NCBI GenBank assembly: GCA_031082105.1
Contig: JAVHLO010000056.1
Span: 1 to 12,476 of the forward strand
DNA length: 12,476 bases
Source of the DNA: Planctomycetota bacterium
GTDB lineage: Bacteria > Planctomycetota > MHYJ01 > JACQXL01 > JAVHLO01
Reading direction: 5' to 3'
The notes under the pieces are model-generated. The model worked only from the letters and a program-made list of their open reading frames with translations, ran no database searches and was not told the origin of the DNA. Shown here one piece after another: positions 1-7,056 of the stretch. The translations under genes and the position numbers were made by a program. Each line of letters begins with the position of its first letter. Position 1 is the stretch's first letter.

Positions 1-1163
1 GTTCGCCCCGCAGTCCCCTCTCCCTCCGGGAGAGGGTCAGGGTGAGGGACGCCCGTCCGCCCAGCGGCACCGAGATGACGCTCCGCCCGAAACCGCAAGG
101 GCCAGACGCGGTGGAACGCGCCATACAGTGACGGCCTGATGAGGTCGTTCATCCCGGAATCGCAGACGACGAAGACCTTGTCGCCCGAGTCCTTTGTGTA
201 GAGCACCTTCGTCACCAGGATTCCCGCGTTCCCTACGATGAACCGACCCGGTTCGAGAACGATCCTGGGCGCGATCTTCGCGGCCAGGGGAAGCACGGCG
301 TCGGCGAACTCCTTCGCGGGCAGCGCCTCGCGCTCGCGGTAGAAGACGCCGAACCCGCCGCCGATATTGATCCAGTCGATGGCGATCCCACCGGTTGCGC
401 CGCCAGCGCCGCGGCCCGTCGACCGCCCTGGCGCGCCGCAGGATGGACTCAGGCCAAGGGCTTTCTCGTGGCGCCTGACGAAGCCCGCGACCTTCTTCAT
501 TGCCGCGACGTACGGCTTGACGCTGAGGAGTTGCGACCCCACGTGCACGTGCAACCCCACAAGGCGCACGTTGCGCCGGCAGGTCCATCCTTCAACGATC
601 CGCCCCGCGGTCACAAGGTCAATCCCGAACTTGTTCTCGTGTTTGCCGGTTGTGATGTACTTGTGTGTCTTCGGGTCCACGTCGGGGTTGAGCCGCAACG
701 CGACCGGCGCGGTCATCTTCCTCTTTCGCGCAATCCGGTCGATGTTGTCCAGCTCGGCCTCGGACTCGACATTGAACATGAGGATGCCCGCATCGAGTCC
801 CGCGGCGATTTCGGCGTCCGTCTTTCCGACCCCGGCGAACACGATCCGTTTCGGGTCCGCGCCGATCTTCAGGACGCGGTGGAGTTCTCCGCCGGAGACG
901 ACATCGAAGCCCGCGCCCTCCTGCCTCAGCAGTTTCAGTACGGCGAGGTTCGAGTTAGCCTTGACGGAATAGCAGATGAACGGTTCCGAGGCCGGACCCG
1001 GGCGCGGCGCCGGGCGGGTGAACGCCTCGCGTATCCTGCGGAAATGCTCCGTTATCGTGCGTGCGCTGTAGACGTAGAGCGGCGTACCGTACTCGCGGGC
1101 AAGCCGCGCGACGCGCACGCCCTCGCACCACAGTTCGCCCTTTCGGTATTCGAAATAGTCCAT
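1..1163 (-). CDS. lysA: Diaminopimelate decarboxylase, C-terminus cut off by window edge
   Basis: A PLP enzyme that decarboxylates meso-diaminopimelate to L-lysine, the last step of lysine synthesis in the cytoplasm. My translation from ATG 1163 is open for 387 codons to the left edge. It shows the fold-type III motifs in order: the PLP lysine in CYSVKAN (K68), LHVHVGSQ (205-211), the phosphate-binding GGGFG (268-272), EPGR (304-307) and CDSGMND. The catalytic CESGD motif expected further on lies outside the window. The ATG sits 4 bases after the phoH stop, and the AGAGGTGA overlapping that stop is a good Shine-Dalgarno, so translation is probably coupled. Two oddities: a Gly/Arg-rich insert at about residues 239-259, and a dispersed palindromic repeat read in frame as PHPDPLPEGEG (373-383). 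Whether the frame stays open beyond the edge cannot be seen. Confidence 0.93.
   Translation of the reverse strand, partial: MDYFEYRKGELWCEGVRVARLAREYGTPLYVYSARTITEHFRRIREAFTRPAPRPGPASEPFICYSVKANSNLAVLKLLRQEGAGFDVVSGGELHRVLKIGADPKRIVFAGVGKTDAEIAAGLDAGILMFNVESEAELDNIDRIARKRKMTAPVALRLNPDVDPKTHKYITTGKHENKFGIDLVTAGRIVEGWTCRRNVRLVGLHVHVGSQLLSVKPYVAAMKKVAGFVRRHEKALGLSPSCGAPGRSTGRGAGGATGGIAIDWINIGGGFGVFYREREALPAKEFADAVLPLAAKIAPRIVLEPGRFIVGNAGILVTKVLYTKDSGDKVFVVCDSGMNDLIRPSLYGAFHRVWPLRFRAERHLGAAGRTGVPHPDPLPEGEGTAGR
15..48. repeat. Dispersed palindromic repeat inside lysA (PDPLPEGEG type)
   Basis: A perfect 9-bp stem (16-24 with 28-36, 3-base loop TCC) is followed by a short GTCAGGGTGAGGG tail. I recognise this as a small repeat scattered through many uncultured and planctomycete-like genomes. 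Here it lies within the lysA reading frame on the minus strand and is translated as PHPDPLPEGEG. Recognition is from memory; the stem is directly visible. Confidence 0.75.
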
Positions 1164-1167
1164 CGTA

Positions 1168-2247
1168 TCACCTCTTCCGCTGCTTCATCTTCTCGTACGC
1201 CTCGACGATCTTCTGGACGAGCGAGTGGCGCACGATGTCTTCCTTGCCGAGATAGCTGAATGCGATCCCCTTGATCCCTTTGAAGAGGGACTGCACCTGC
1301 ACAAGGCCGGAGATCTTCCCTTCGGGCAGGTCGATCTGGGTGATGTCGCCGGTGACGACGATCTTCGACCCGAGGCCCATCCGCGTAAGGAACATCTTCA
1401 TCTGTTCGGAGGTGGTGTTCTGCGCCTCGTCGAGGATGATGAACGCTTCATCAAGCGTCCTGCCGCGCATGTACGCCAGCGGCACGACCTCGACTACCTC
1501 CGTGGCGAGGAGCCGTCTCACCTGTTCGTACTCGAGCAGGGCGTTGAGCGCGTCGTAGAGCGGGCGCAGGTAGGGGTTCACTTTCGCCTGGTAGTCGCCC
1601 GGCAGAAACCCGAGCTTCTCGCCGGCCTCGACGGCGGGCCGGGCGAGCACGATCTTGCGCACGGACCCGGCGCGCAGCGCTTCGATTGCCATTGCGACGC
1701 CAAGGAAGGTCTTGCCCGTCCCGGCCGGTCCGATGCTGAAGACGATATCGTTTTCGGCGATGTCCTGCATGTAGCGCCGCTGTCCTTCGGTCTTGGGTCC
1801 GCAACTCCGGCGCGCGTGTAGCTTCGACGCCCAGCCGAACGGCCCGCCCTTGCGGTCCCATTCACCGCTTCTACCTTCTTCGCCCGGCCGGACGTCGAGG
1901 CGTTCATTTCCTTCGGGGCGTCCTGCGCGATCGGCCGCCGCCCCGCCCGGGAATCCGGCGCCACCTCGCCCGCCGCGCTCGCGCTGTCCGAAGAACTCGT
2001 CTTCGAGCAGCAGGTCGATATCTCCAGGGCCGGCGGCGGGATCGTTCTCCAGTCGCCGGACGATCCTGCACAGCAGGTCGTGGGCTTTTCGCACGTCCCT
2101 GTCCGAGCCCATGACCTTCAGCATGTTCCCGCGCGCCACGAGGCGCACCCCGAGCCGCTCGCGCACGCGTCTCAGATGGCCTTCACCCACGCCGAAGAGC
2201 CGTTCGAGCGAGAGGTTGTCGCCGAGTTCGATCTTTCTTTGAGCCAT
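1168..2247 (-). CDS. PhoH/YbeZ-family ATPase
   Basis: A cytoplasmic P-loop NTPase of the PhoH-like (YbeZ) family, linked in other bacteria to RNA metabolism and ribosome maturation with YbeY. The protein is 359 residues. The N-terminal region (about 1-70) resembles the small nucleic-acid-binding-like domain of this family. The PhoH domain (about 152-350) has Walker A GPAGTGKT (173-180), Walker B FIILDEAQN (269-277), AYMRGRT (258-264) and TGDITQ (299-304). I chose ATG 2247 (MAQRKIEL) because it matches the family start and has AGGA about 8 bases upstream; an upstream in-frame GTG at 2280 would add 11 unconserved residues. The linker at about 85-150 is unusually long and rich in Gly and Arg. 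No ybeY is in the window; the next gene is lysA. Confidence 0.92.
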   Translation of the reverse strand: MAQRKIELGDNLSLERLFGVGEGHLRRVRERLGVRLVARGNMLKVMGSDRDVRKAHDLLCRIVRRLENDPAAGPGDIDLLLEDEFFGQRERGGRGGAGFPGGAAADRAGRPEGNERLDVRPGEEGRSGEWDRKGGPFGWASKLHARRSCGPKTEGQRRYMQDIAENDIVFSIGPAGTGKTFLGVAMAIEALRAGSVRKIVLARPAVEAGEKLGFLPGDYQAKVNPYLRPLYDALNALLEYEQVRRLLATEVVEVVPLAYMRGRTLDEAFIILDEAQNTTSEQMKMFLTRMGLGSKIVVTGDITQIDLPEGKISGLVQVQSLFKGIKGIAFSYLGKEDIVRHSLVQKIVEAYEKMKQRKR

Positions 2248-2376
2248 TGACGATTCCTGAAAAACGGCTGGTTTCGGCACGCTTCTCTTTGAGGAGACGG
2301 GAAACTCACTGCAAAACCACTCGGATCATTGGGCGGAGTGTGGTGTCTCCAAGGCAACATCACAGATTGCAGAGAA

Positions 2377-2467
2377 GAGCCTATCTCAAGAGGTCGGTAG
2401 CCGCAGGCTTTATGCCTGCGTAGCACGCACCCGTGAAGGGTGCGGCTACAGGTTCCAAGATAGGCTC
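2377..2467. repeat. Nested palindromic repeat with three-way-junction potential
   Basis: A 10-bp outer inverted repeat (GAGCCTATCT at 2377-2386, AGATAGGCTC at 2458-2467) encloses GTAGCCGCA (2397-2405) and its exact complement TGCGGCTAC (2441-2449). Inside are two perfect 7-bp hairpins, 2402-2408/2414-2420 and 2426-2432/2438-2444, each with a 5-base loop. Together they can form a GTAGC/GCTAC stem opening into two hairpins. It lies between the MBL gene and phoH, both leftward, so it would be in the MBL 3' region and phoH leader. It resembles REP/BIME-type elements. The rest of 2248-2492 shows nothing else I can name. Confidence 0.8.
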
Positions 2468-2492
2468 CAAGCTGAGCCTCCCAGCCTCCAGC

Positions 2493-3182
2493 CTAAAAGA
2501 ACGGATTCGTCCTCTTCTCTTCTCCCACGGTCGTGACCGGCCCGTGGCCCGAGTAGACGATCGTATCATCCGGCAGCGCGAATATTTTTTTCCGGATGCC
2601 GTTCACGAGCGTGGTATGCGATCCGCCGGGAAAATCGGAACGTCCGATGCCGCCCGCGAAGAGCGTATCGCCGCAGAAGATGGCGGGCGCCTCGCCGCGT
2701 CCGCGGCCGGGGCGATGTTTGGACTCGATCCCGCCCTGCACAACGAAGATCGCGCCCGGCTCGTACACCAGACAGATATGTCCCGGCGTGTGGCCCGGTA
2801 CGTGGATGACCTTGAACGAGCATTCGCCGACCTCGACGGTATCGCCTTCGGAGATGGTCTTGTCCGCGGGCGGCGAGACGAACGACGCGCCGAGGAACAT
2901 GGAGAGGTTCTGCGCCCCGTCGGTCAGCGCGGGCGCGTCGAGCTTGTGGATCAGTATCTGCGCGCCGGGGTATTCCGCTTTCAGCTCCGGGTTGGCCAGG
3001 ATGTGATCGCAGTGGCTGTGGGTGTTCACGATGTACTTCACGCGCAGCCCGGCGGCCTTGACGTACGACGATATCCTTCCGCCGTCTCCGCCCGGATCGA
3101 CGATCATGCACTCGCCCTTCCCGCACGACGCGATGTGGCAATTCGTCTCAATCGGCCCGACAACAAGTGTTTTGACTTCCAC
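2493..3182 (-). CDS. MBL-fold metallo-hydrolase, glyoxalase II-like
   Basis: A cytoplasmic two-metal hydrolase of the metallo-beta-lactamase fold, closest in look to the short hydroxyacylglutathione-hydrolase-like (YcbL/GloB-type) proteins that cleave thioesters; the true substrate cannot be read from sequence. The protein is 229 residues. Metal ligands are intact: THSHCDH (H55, H57, D59, H60), H131 in PGHTPGH, D172 in CGDTLF, and H213 in SGHG. I chose GTG 3182 because GAGG lies 5 bases upstream and the family start pattern (EVKTLVVGP) follows; an upstream GTG at 3221 would add 13 unconserved residues. A stretch at about 148-168, rich in Gly and Arg, looks like an insert between strands that normally run straight into the GDTLF motif. 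Stop is TAG. Confidence 0.88.
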   Translation of the reverse strand: MEVKTLVVGPIETNCHIASCGKGECMIVDPGGDGGRISSYVKAAGLRVKYIVNTHSHCDHILANPELKAEYPGAQILIHKLDAPALTDGAQNLSMFLGASFVSPPADKTISEGDTVEVGECSFKVIHVPGHTPGHICLVYEPGAIFVVQGGIESKHRPGRGRGEAPAIFCGDTLFAGGIGRSDFPGGSHTTLVNGIRKKIFALPDDTIVYSGHGPVTTVGEEKRTNPFF

Positions 3183-3230
3183 GGAGACCTCGTTGATTAC
3201 AAAAGAACAACAAACCAACACTCGACGTCC

Positions 3231-3300
3231 GTGCGTACATGCGTACGTGCGTGGTGCGCGTTAACGCATTCATGCGCTGACGCACGCACGCGGCAGCGCC
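3231..3300. repeat. Alternating purine-pyrimidine and palindromic tract
   Basis: Positions 3231-3253 alternate purine and pyrimidine without a break (GTGCGTAC...). This is followed by a second alternating run 3254-3261, the perfect palindrome GCGTTAACGC (3258-3267), and an alternating CGCACGCACGC at 3281-3291. CGTGCGTG (3246-3253) pairs with CACGCACG (3283-3290). The tract fills the dnaE-MBL gap. It could fold as a hairpin in the dnaE 3' end, and the minus strand below 3222 is T-rich, so weak termination is possible. Confidence 0.6.
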
Positions 3301-3304
3301 GGGA

Positions 3305-6300
3305 CTACGTTCTCCTATGAAACCTCAGGCGTCCCTTCCCCAGCAGCTCTTCGACATCCTTCACGAACGCCGCCGACGGCGAGACCATCATCCTGCCGGA
3401 GGTCTTGAACATGATCTTCTTGCCCTCCGTGTTTTCAAACATGATGAAGACCGTGCACGGCCCGGGGTGGGCGTCGAAGATCCGCTTCAGCCGTTCGAGG
3501 AGCGCCATGTCTATTCCCGCGCCCGACAGGACGACGGTAAGCGATCCGGTGAACGCCTCGCGCGCATTCTCGATCGGCACGACCTCGCTCACCTTGACCG
3601 TGGGCTCTTCGCGCCTGAAATCCACCTTGCCCCGCACGAAGGCGATGCGGTCGTTCACGAGGAACTGCCTGTACTTTTCAGCCTCGCCGGGGAATACGAT
3701 GCCGGCCACCGACGACGACAGGTCCCTTATCTTGAACTTGACCATCTTCTGGTTCTTGCTGCTTCCGGTCCTGATGAGGACGGTGGAGAAATCGGACAAT
3801 TGCCCTCCGACGACGACCTCGGCCCCCTCGTTGGGCACGCGGCCGGCAACGGCCGCCACGGTGGCCGTCGAGAACGCCTCCACGGTGTCCATGTGGTCCA
3901 GGAGCGGATGGCTCGTTATGTAGAAACCCAGCGCCTCCTTCTCGCCCGCAAGCAATTTATCCTGCGGCAGCTCTTCTATCGGCGGCAGCGGCGGGTAGGC
4001 CAGCGCATCATCGGTCGAAGCCTTGTCCCCGCCGAAAAGGAAACCCTGGCCGCTGCGCGTCTCTCTCTGCTTTGTCGAGCCGAGCTGCAGCGCCTTCTCC
4101 GCGATCTCGAGCAGCGCGGACCGGCGCGCCTTCAGTGAATCGAACGCGCCGCACTTGATGAGCTGCTCCACGACCGTCTTGTTGATGTACTGCGTGTCCA
4201 CCAGCTCGCAGAACCGGTACAGCGAGCGGAACGGCCCGTGCTTCATCCGCGCTTCGACGATGGCGTTGACGGTTTTGTCTCCGATGCCCTTCACGGCGGC
4301 AAGGCCGAACCTGATCCCGTCCGGCACGACGGTGAAATCCGCGCCGCTCTCGTTCACGTCCGGCGGCAGGACCGGGATCTTCTGCCGCTTGCACTCTTCG
4401 ATGAGCTCGGCCACCTTGTCGGTCTTCTCGCTCTCGGTCGTGAGCACGGCGGCCATGAATTCGCGCGTGTAGTTGGCCTTCAGGTACGCGGTCTGGTAAC
4501 AGATGAGCGCGTACGCGGTCGAGTGCGACTTATTGAACCCGTATCCGGCGAAATGTTCCATCTGGTCGAAGAGCTGTTCCGCGACATCGCGCGAGGTCCC
4601 CCTCTTCTGCGCCCCCTCGACGAATTTCGGCCTGTAGTTGGCGAGCAGTTCCCTCTTCTTCTTGGACATCGCCTTGCGGAGCTCGTCCGCTTCCGTGAGC
4701 GAGAACCCGCCGACAACGTTCGCGACCATCATGACCTGCTCCTGGTAGAGCATCATGCCGTTGGTCTCTTCGAGGACGGGCACGAGCTTCTTGTCGAGGT
4801 ACGAAACCTCTTCGAGCTTGTGCTTGATGCGGATGAAGGACTCGATGATCCCGCTCTGGATGGTGCCGGGCCGGTAGAGGGCGAGCAGGGCGACGAGGTC
4901 TTCGAACTTGCGCGGCTGCAGTTTCTTGACGACGTCGCGCATTCCGCCCGACGATTCGAGCTGGAACACGCCGGTCACATCCGCGCGGCACAGCAGGTCG
5001 AATGCGGGCCCGTCGTCGAGCGGCAGGTTGAGGAGGTCGATCTTGATGCCGCGATGCCGCTCGATCAGGCGAACCGCCAGGTCAAGCGAGGTGAGCGTCT
5101 GCAACGCAAGAAGGTCGATCTTCAACAGGCCGAGGTCCTTCACGCAGTTCATGTCGTACTGGGTCGTCTCGACGCCCTTGTTGACGAACAGCGGCAGATA
5201 CTCGGTGAGGTCGCGGTCCGCGATGACGACCGCGGCCGCGTGGGTGGAGGCGTGCCTGCGAAGTCCTTCGACCTTGCACGCGATGTTGAAGAGCTCCTTG
5301 ATCGTGGGGTTGGCCTCGGCCTCGTTCCGCAGCGAGGCATCGGCGTTCAGCACTTCCTTGAGTTTCACCGGGTGGGCGGCGTCGCCCATCGGTATTTTTT
5401 TTGCGATGGCATCGACGACCGACAGCGGGACGCCGAGCACGCGGCCGACATCGCGCACGGCGGCCCGGGCCTTGAGCGTGCCGAAGGTTACTACCTGCGC
5501 GACGTTTCCCCATCCGTACTTCTGCCTGACGTATTCGAGCACGCGAGCCCGGCCGATCTTACAGAAGTCCACATCGATATCGGGCATCTCGACGCGGCCG
5601 GGATTGAGGAACCGCTCGAAGAGCAGCCCGTACTTGATGGGATCGATTTCCGTTATGCCGATGCAGTAGGAGACGAGGCAGCCGGCGGCCGAGCCGCGGC
5701 CCGGGCCGACCGGCACGCCGCTCGTCTTGGCGAACCGGATAAGGTCCCAGACTATGAGAAAGTAGTTGGAGAAACCCATCCGCTCGATGGTCGCGAGCTC
5801 GAAATTCAGGCGCTCGACGTGCTTGTCCGCATCGGCCCCGTACCGGGCACGCAGCCCGTCGAGGCAGAGTCGCCTGAGGTACTCGGCGGCCGTCAGCCCG
5901 TCCGGCGGAGTGAACGGCGGCAGGTGGGTCTCGTTGAACGACATCTCGACGTTGCACCGCCGGGCGATCTCGGCGGTGTTCCGGACCGATTCCGGAACGG
6001 CCGAGAATACGTCAGCCATTTCGTCCGGCGACTTGAGGTAGAACTCGTTCGTCGAGTACTTCATCCTGTCTTCATCGCTCACCATCTTGCCGGTGGCGAT
6101 ACACAGGAGGATGTCGTGCACCCTGGCGTCGTCGCGCGCGACGTAGTGGACGTCGTTGGTGGCAACGGTCTGCAATCCGACCCCGTGCGCCACCTCCACG
6201 CTCTTTCGGAGCACGCGCTTCTGTTCGTTCAGGCCGTGGTCCTGGAGCTCGATGAAGAAATTATCCTTGCCGAAGATATCCGCGTACTGGCCCGCCATTG

Positions 6301-6778
6301 CGCACGCCTGCGGGAACTCGTCGGCGAGGATGAGATGCGATATCTCGGAATGGAGGCAACCGCTGAGCCCGATCAGCCCGTCGGCATGCGCGGCGAGGAG
6401 TTGCTTGTCGATGCGCGGGTGGTAATAGAACCCTTCCCTGTGCGCGGTCGTGGCGAGTTTGTAGAGGTTGCGCAGGCCGGTATTGTTGCGCGCAAGCAGC
6501 GTCAGATGAAACGACGCCTCGCGGATGCCCTTCGAATCGCGGTCGGTGCGGGAACCCGGGGCGATGTAGGCCTCGTAGCCGAGGACCGGCTTGACCCCGA
6601 GCTGGAGCGCCCTCTTGTAGAAATCTACAATGCCGAAGAGGCTGCCATGGTCGGTGACCGCCAGGGCCGGCATGCCGAACGCCTTCGCGGTCTTGAGCAG
6701 GTTTTCAACGGAGCTGGCGCCGTCGAGCAGGCTGTATTCGCTGTGAACGTGAAGGTGGACGAAGTCAGGGGTTGCCAT
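3305..6778 (-). CDS. dnaE: DNA polymerase III alpha subunit
   Basis: The replicative DNA polymerase catalytic subunit of the C family, working in the cytoplasm with the beta clamp. The protein is 1157 residues, normal for DnaE1. The N-terminal PHP domain keeps the HLHVH motif (H8, H10, H12), TDHG (42-45), GYEAY (67-71) and NDVHY (208-212). The polymerase core has PGRGSAAG (358-366), the catalytic aspartates in MPDIDVDF (D400, D402) and D555 in LKIDLLAL. GFNKSHS is at 747-753. A helix-hairpin-helix stretch (GLAAVKGIGDKT, about 825-836) and an OB-fold-like region (about 980-1070) follow, then a short tail domain. The ATG at 6778 starts exactly at the family N-terminus but has only a weak Shine-Dalgarno. 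The TAG stop lies 122 bases above the MBL start. Confidence 0.98.
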   Translation of the reverse strand: MATPDFVHLHVHSEYSLLDGASSVENLLKTAKAFGMPALAVTDHGSLFGIVDFYKRALQLGVKPVLGYEAYIAPGSRTDRDSKGIREASFHLTLLARNNTGLRNLYKLATTAHREGFYYHPRIDKQLLAAHADGLIGLSGCLHSEISHLILADEFPQACAMAGQYADIFGKDNFFIELQDHGLNEQKRVLRKSVEVAHGVGLQTVATNDVHYVARDDARVHDILLCIATGKMVSDEDRMKYSTNEFYLKSPDEMADVFSAVPESVRNTAEIARRCNVEMSFNETHLPPFTPPDGLTAAEYLRRLCLDGLRARYGADADKHVERLNFELATIERMGFSNYFLIVWDLIRFAKTSGVPVGPGRGSAAGCLVSYCIGITEIDPIKYGLLFERFLNPGRVEMPDIDVDFCKIGRARVLEYVRQKYGWGNVAQVVTFGTLKARAAVRDVGRVLGVPLSVVDAIAKKIPMGDAAHPVKLKEVLNADASLRNEAEANPTIKELFNIACKVEGLRRHASTHAAAVVIADRDLTEYLPLFVNKGVETTQYDMNCVKDLGLLKIDLLALQTLTSLDLAVRLIERHRGIKIDLLNLPLDDGPAFDLLCRADVTGVFQLESSGGMRDVVKKLQPRKFEDLVALLALYRPGTIQSGIIESFIRIKHKLEEVSYLDKKLVPVLEETNGMMLYQEQVMMVANVVGGFSLTEADELRKAMSKKKRELLANYRPKFVEGAQKRGTSRDVAEQLFDQMEHFAGYGFNKSHSTAYALICYQTAYLKANYTREFMAAVLTTESEKTDKVAELIEECKRQKIPVLPPDVNESGADFTVVPDGIRFGLAAVKGIGDKTVNAIVEARMKHGPFRSLYRFCELVDTQYINKTVVEQLIKCGAFDSLKARRSALLEIAEKALQLGSTKQRETRSGQGFLFGGDKASTDDALAYPPLPPIEELPQDKLLAGEKEALGFYITSHPLLDHMDTVEAFSTATVAAVAGRVPNEGAEVVVGGQLSDFSTVLIRTGSSKNQKMVKFKIRDLSSSVAGIVFPGEAEKYRQFLVNDRIAFVRGKVDFRREEPTVKVSEVVPIENAREAFTGSLTVVLSGAGIDMALLERLKRIFDAHPGPCTVFIMFENTEGKKIMFKTSGRMMVSPSAAFVKDVEELLGKGRLRFHRRT

Positions 6779-6907
6779 GAAAGGCGTTTCTCAGAAACCA
6801 TGGAGGTCGCAGCACAGCAGAGGCGCAACCGAAATAGCCACAGACACACAGAGGGTCAGAGAGCAACATCCGGCTGTCCCGCACTATTCGCGAACCTTCG
6901 ACAACTC

Positions 6908-6931
6908 GCTACAGACCGTCAAGTCTGTAGC
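6908..6931. repeat. Perfect 9-bp hairpin
   Basis: GCTACAGAC at 6908-6916 pairs exactly with GTCTGTAGC at 6923-6931 across a 6-base loop. No T-run follows on either strand, so it is more like a dispersed repeat than a terminator. Confidence 0.6.
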
Positions 6932-6966
6932 AAGCCACGCAGAGCCTGCCCTGGACTTGCTTCAGG

Positions 6967-7019
6967 GCCGCAGCCGGAGTGGCATTTTCTTCCGAGAAAC
7001 GACGGCACTCCGCTGCGGC
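6967..7019. repeat. Long inverted repeat, one bulged base
   Basis: GCCGCAG-C-CGGAGTG (6967-6981) pairs with CACTCCGCTGCGGC (7006-7019), leaving one bulged C and a 24-base loop. It starts 37 bases downstream of the peptidase stop. A neighbouring 6-bp hairpin (6948-6953/6963-6968) shares its edge, so the two structures compete. Confidence 0.6.
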
Positions 7020-7056
7020 TACGCGCCTTACTACAAACCTCTATGAACAATGCGGG

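Larger units (their letters stand above)
6779..7056. other. Repeat-filled gap between peptidase gene and dnaE
   Basis: No gene is visible in these 278 bases. They contain a run resembling the dispersed CCACAGACACACAGA repeat (about 6825-6853) and three hairpins: 6908-6916/6923-6931 (9 bp), 6948-6953/6963-6968 (6 bp) and 6967-6981/7006-7019 (14 bp with one bulge). The dnaE leader and promoter must lie here or further upstream, but I find no convincing -35/-10 pair. Confidence 0.6.

Noticed and set aside
16..36. Hairpin as a Rho-independent terminator
   Set aside because: It lies inside an open coding frame and has no T-run.
468..1259. Plus-strand open frames opposite lysA
   Set aside because: The minus-strand frame carries every LysA motif; these are shadows of its codon bias.
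2248..2280. GTG start 11 codons upstream for the PhoH-like gene
   Set aside because: The extra residues are not family-like; ATG 2247 has a ribosome binding site and matches the usual N-terminus.
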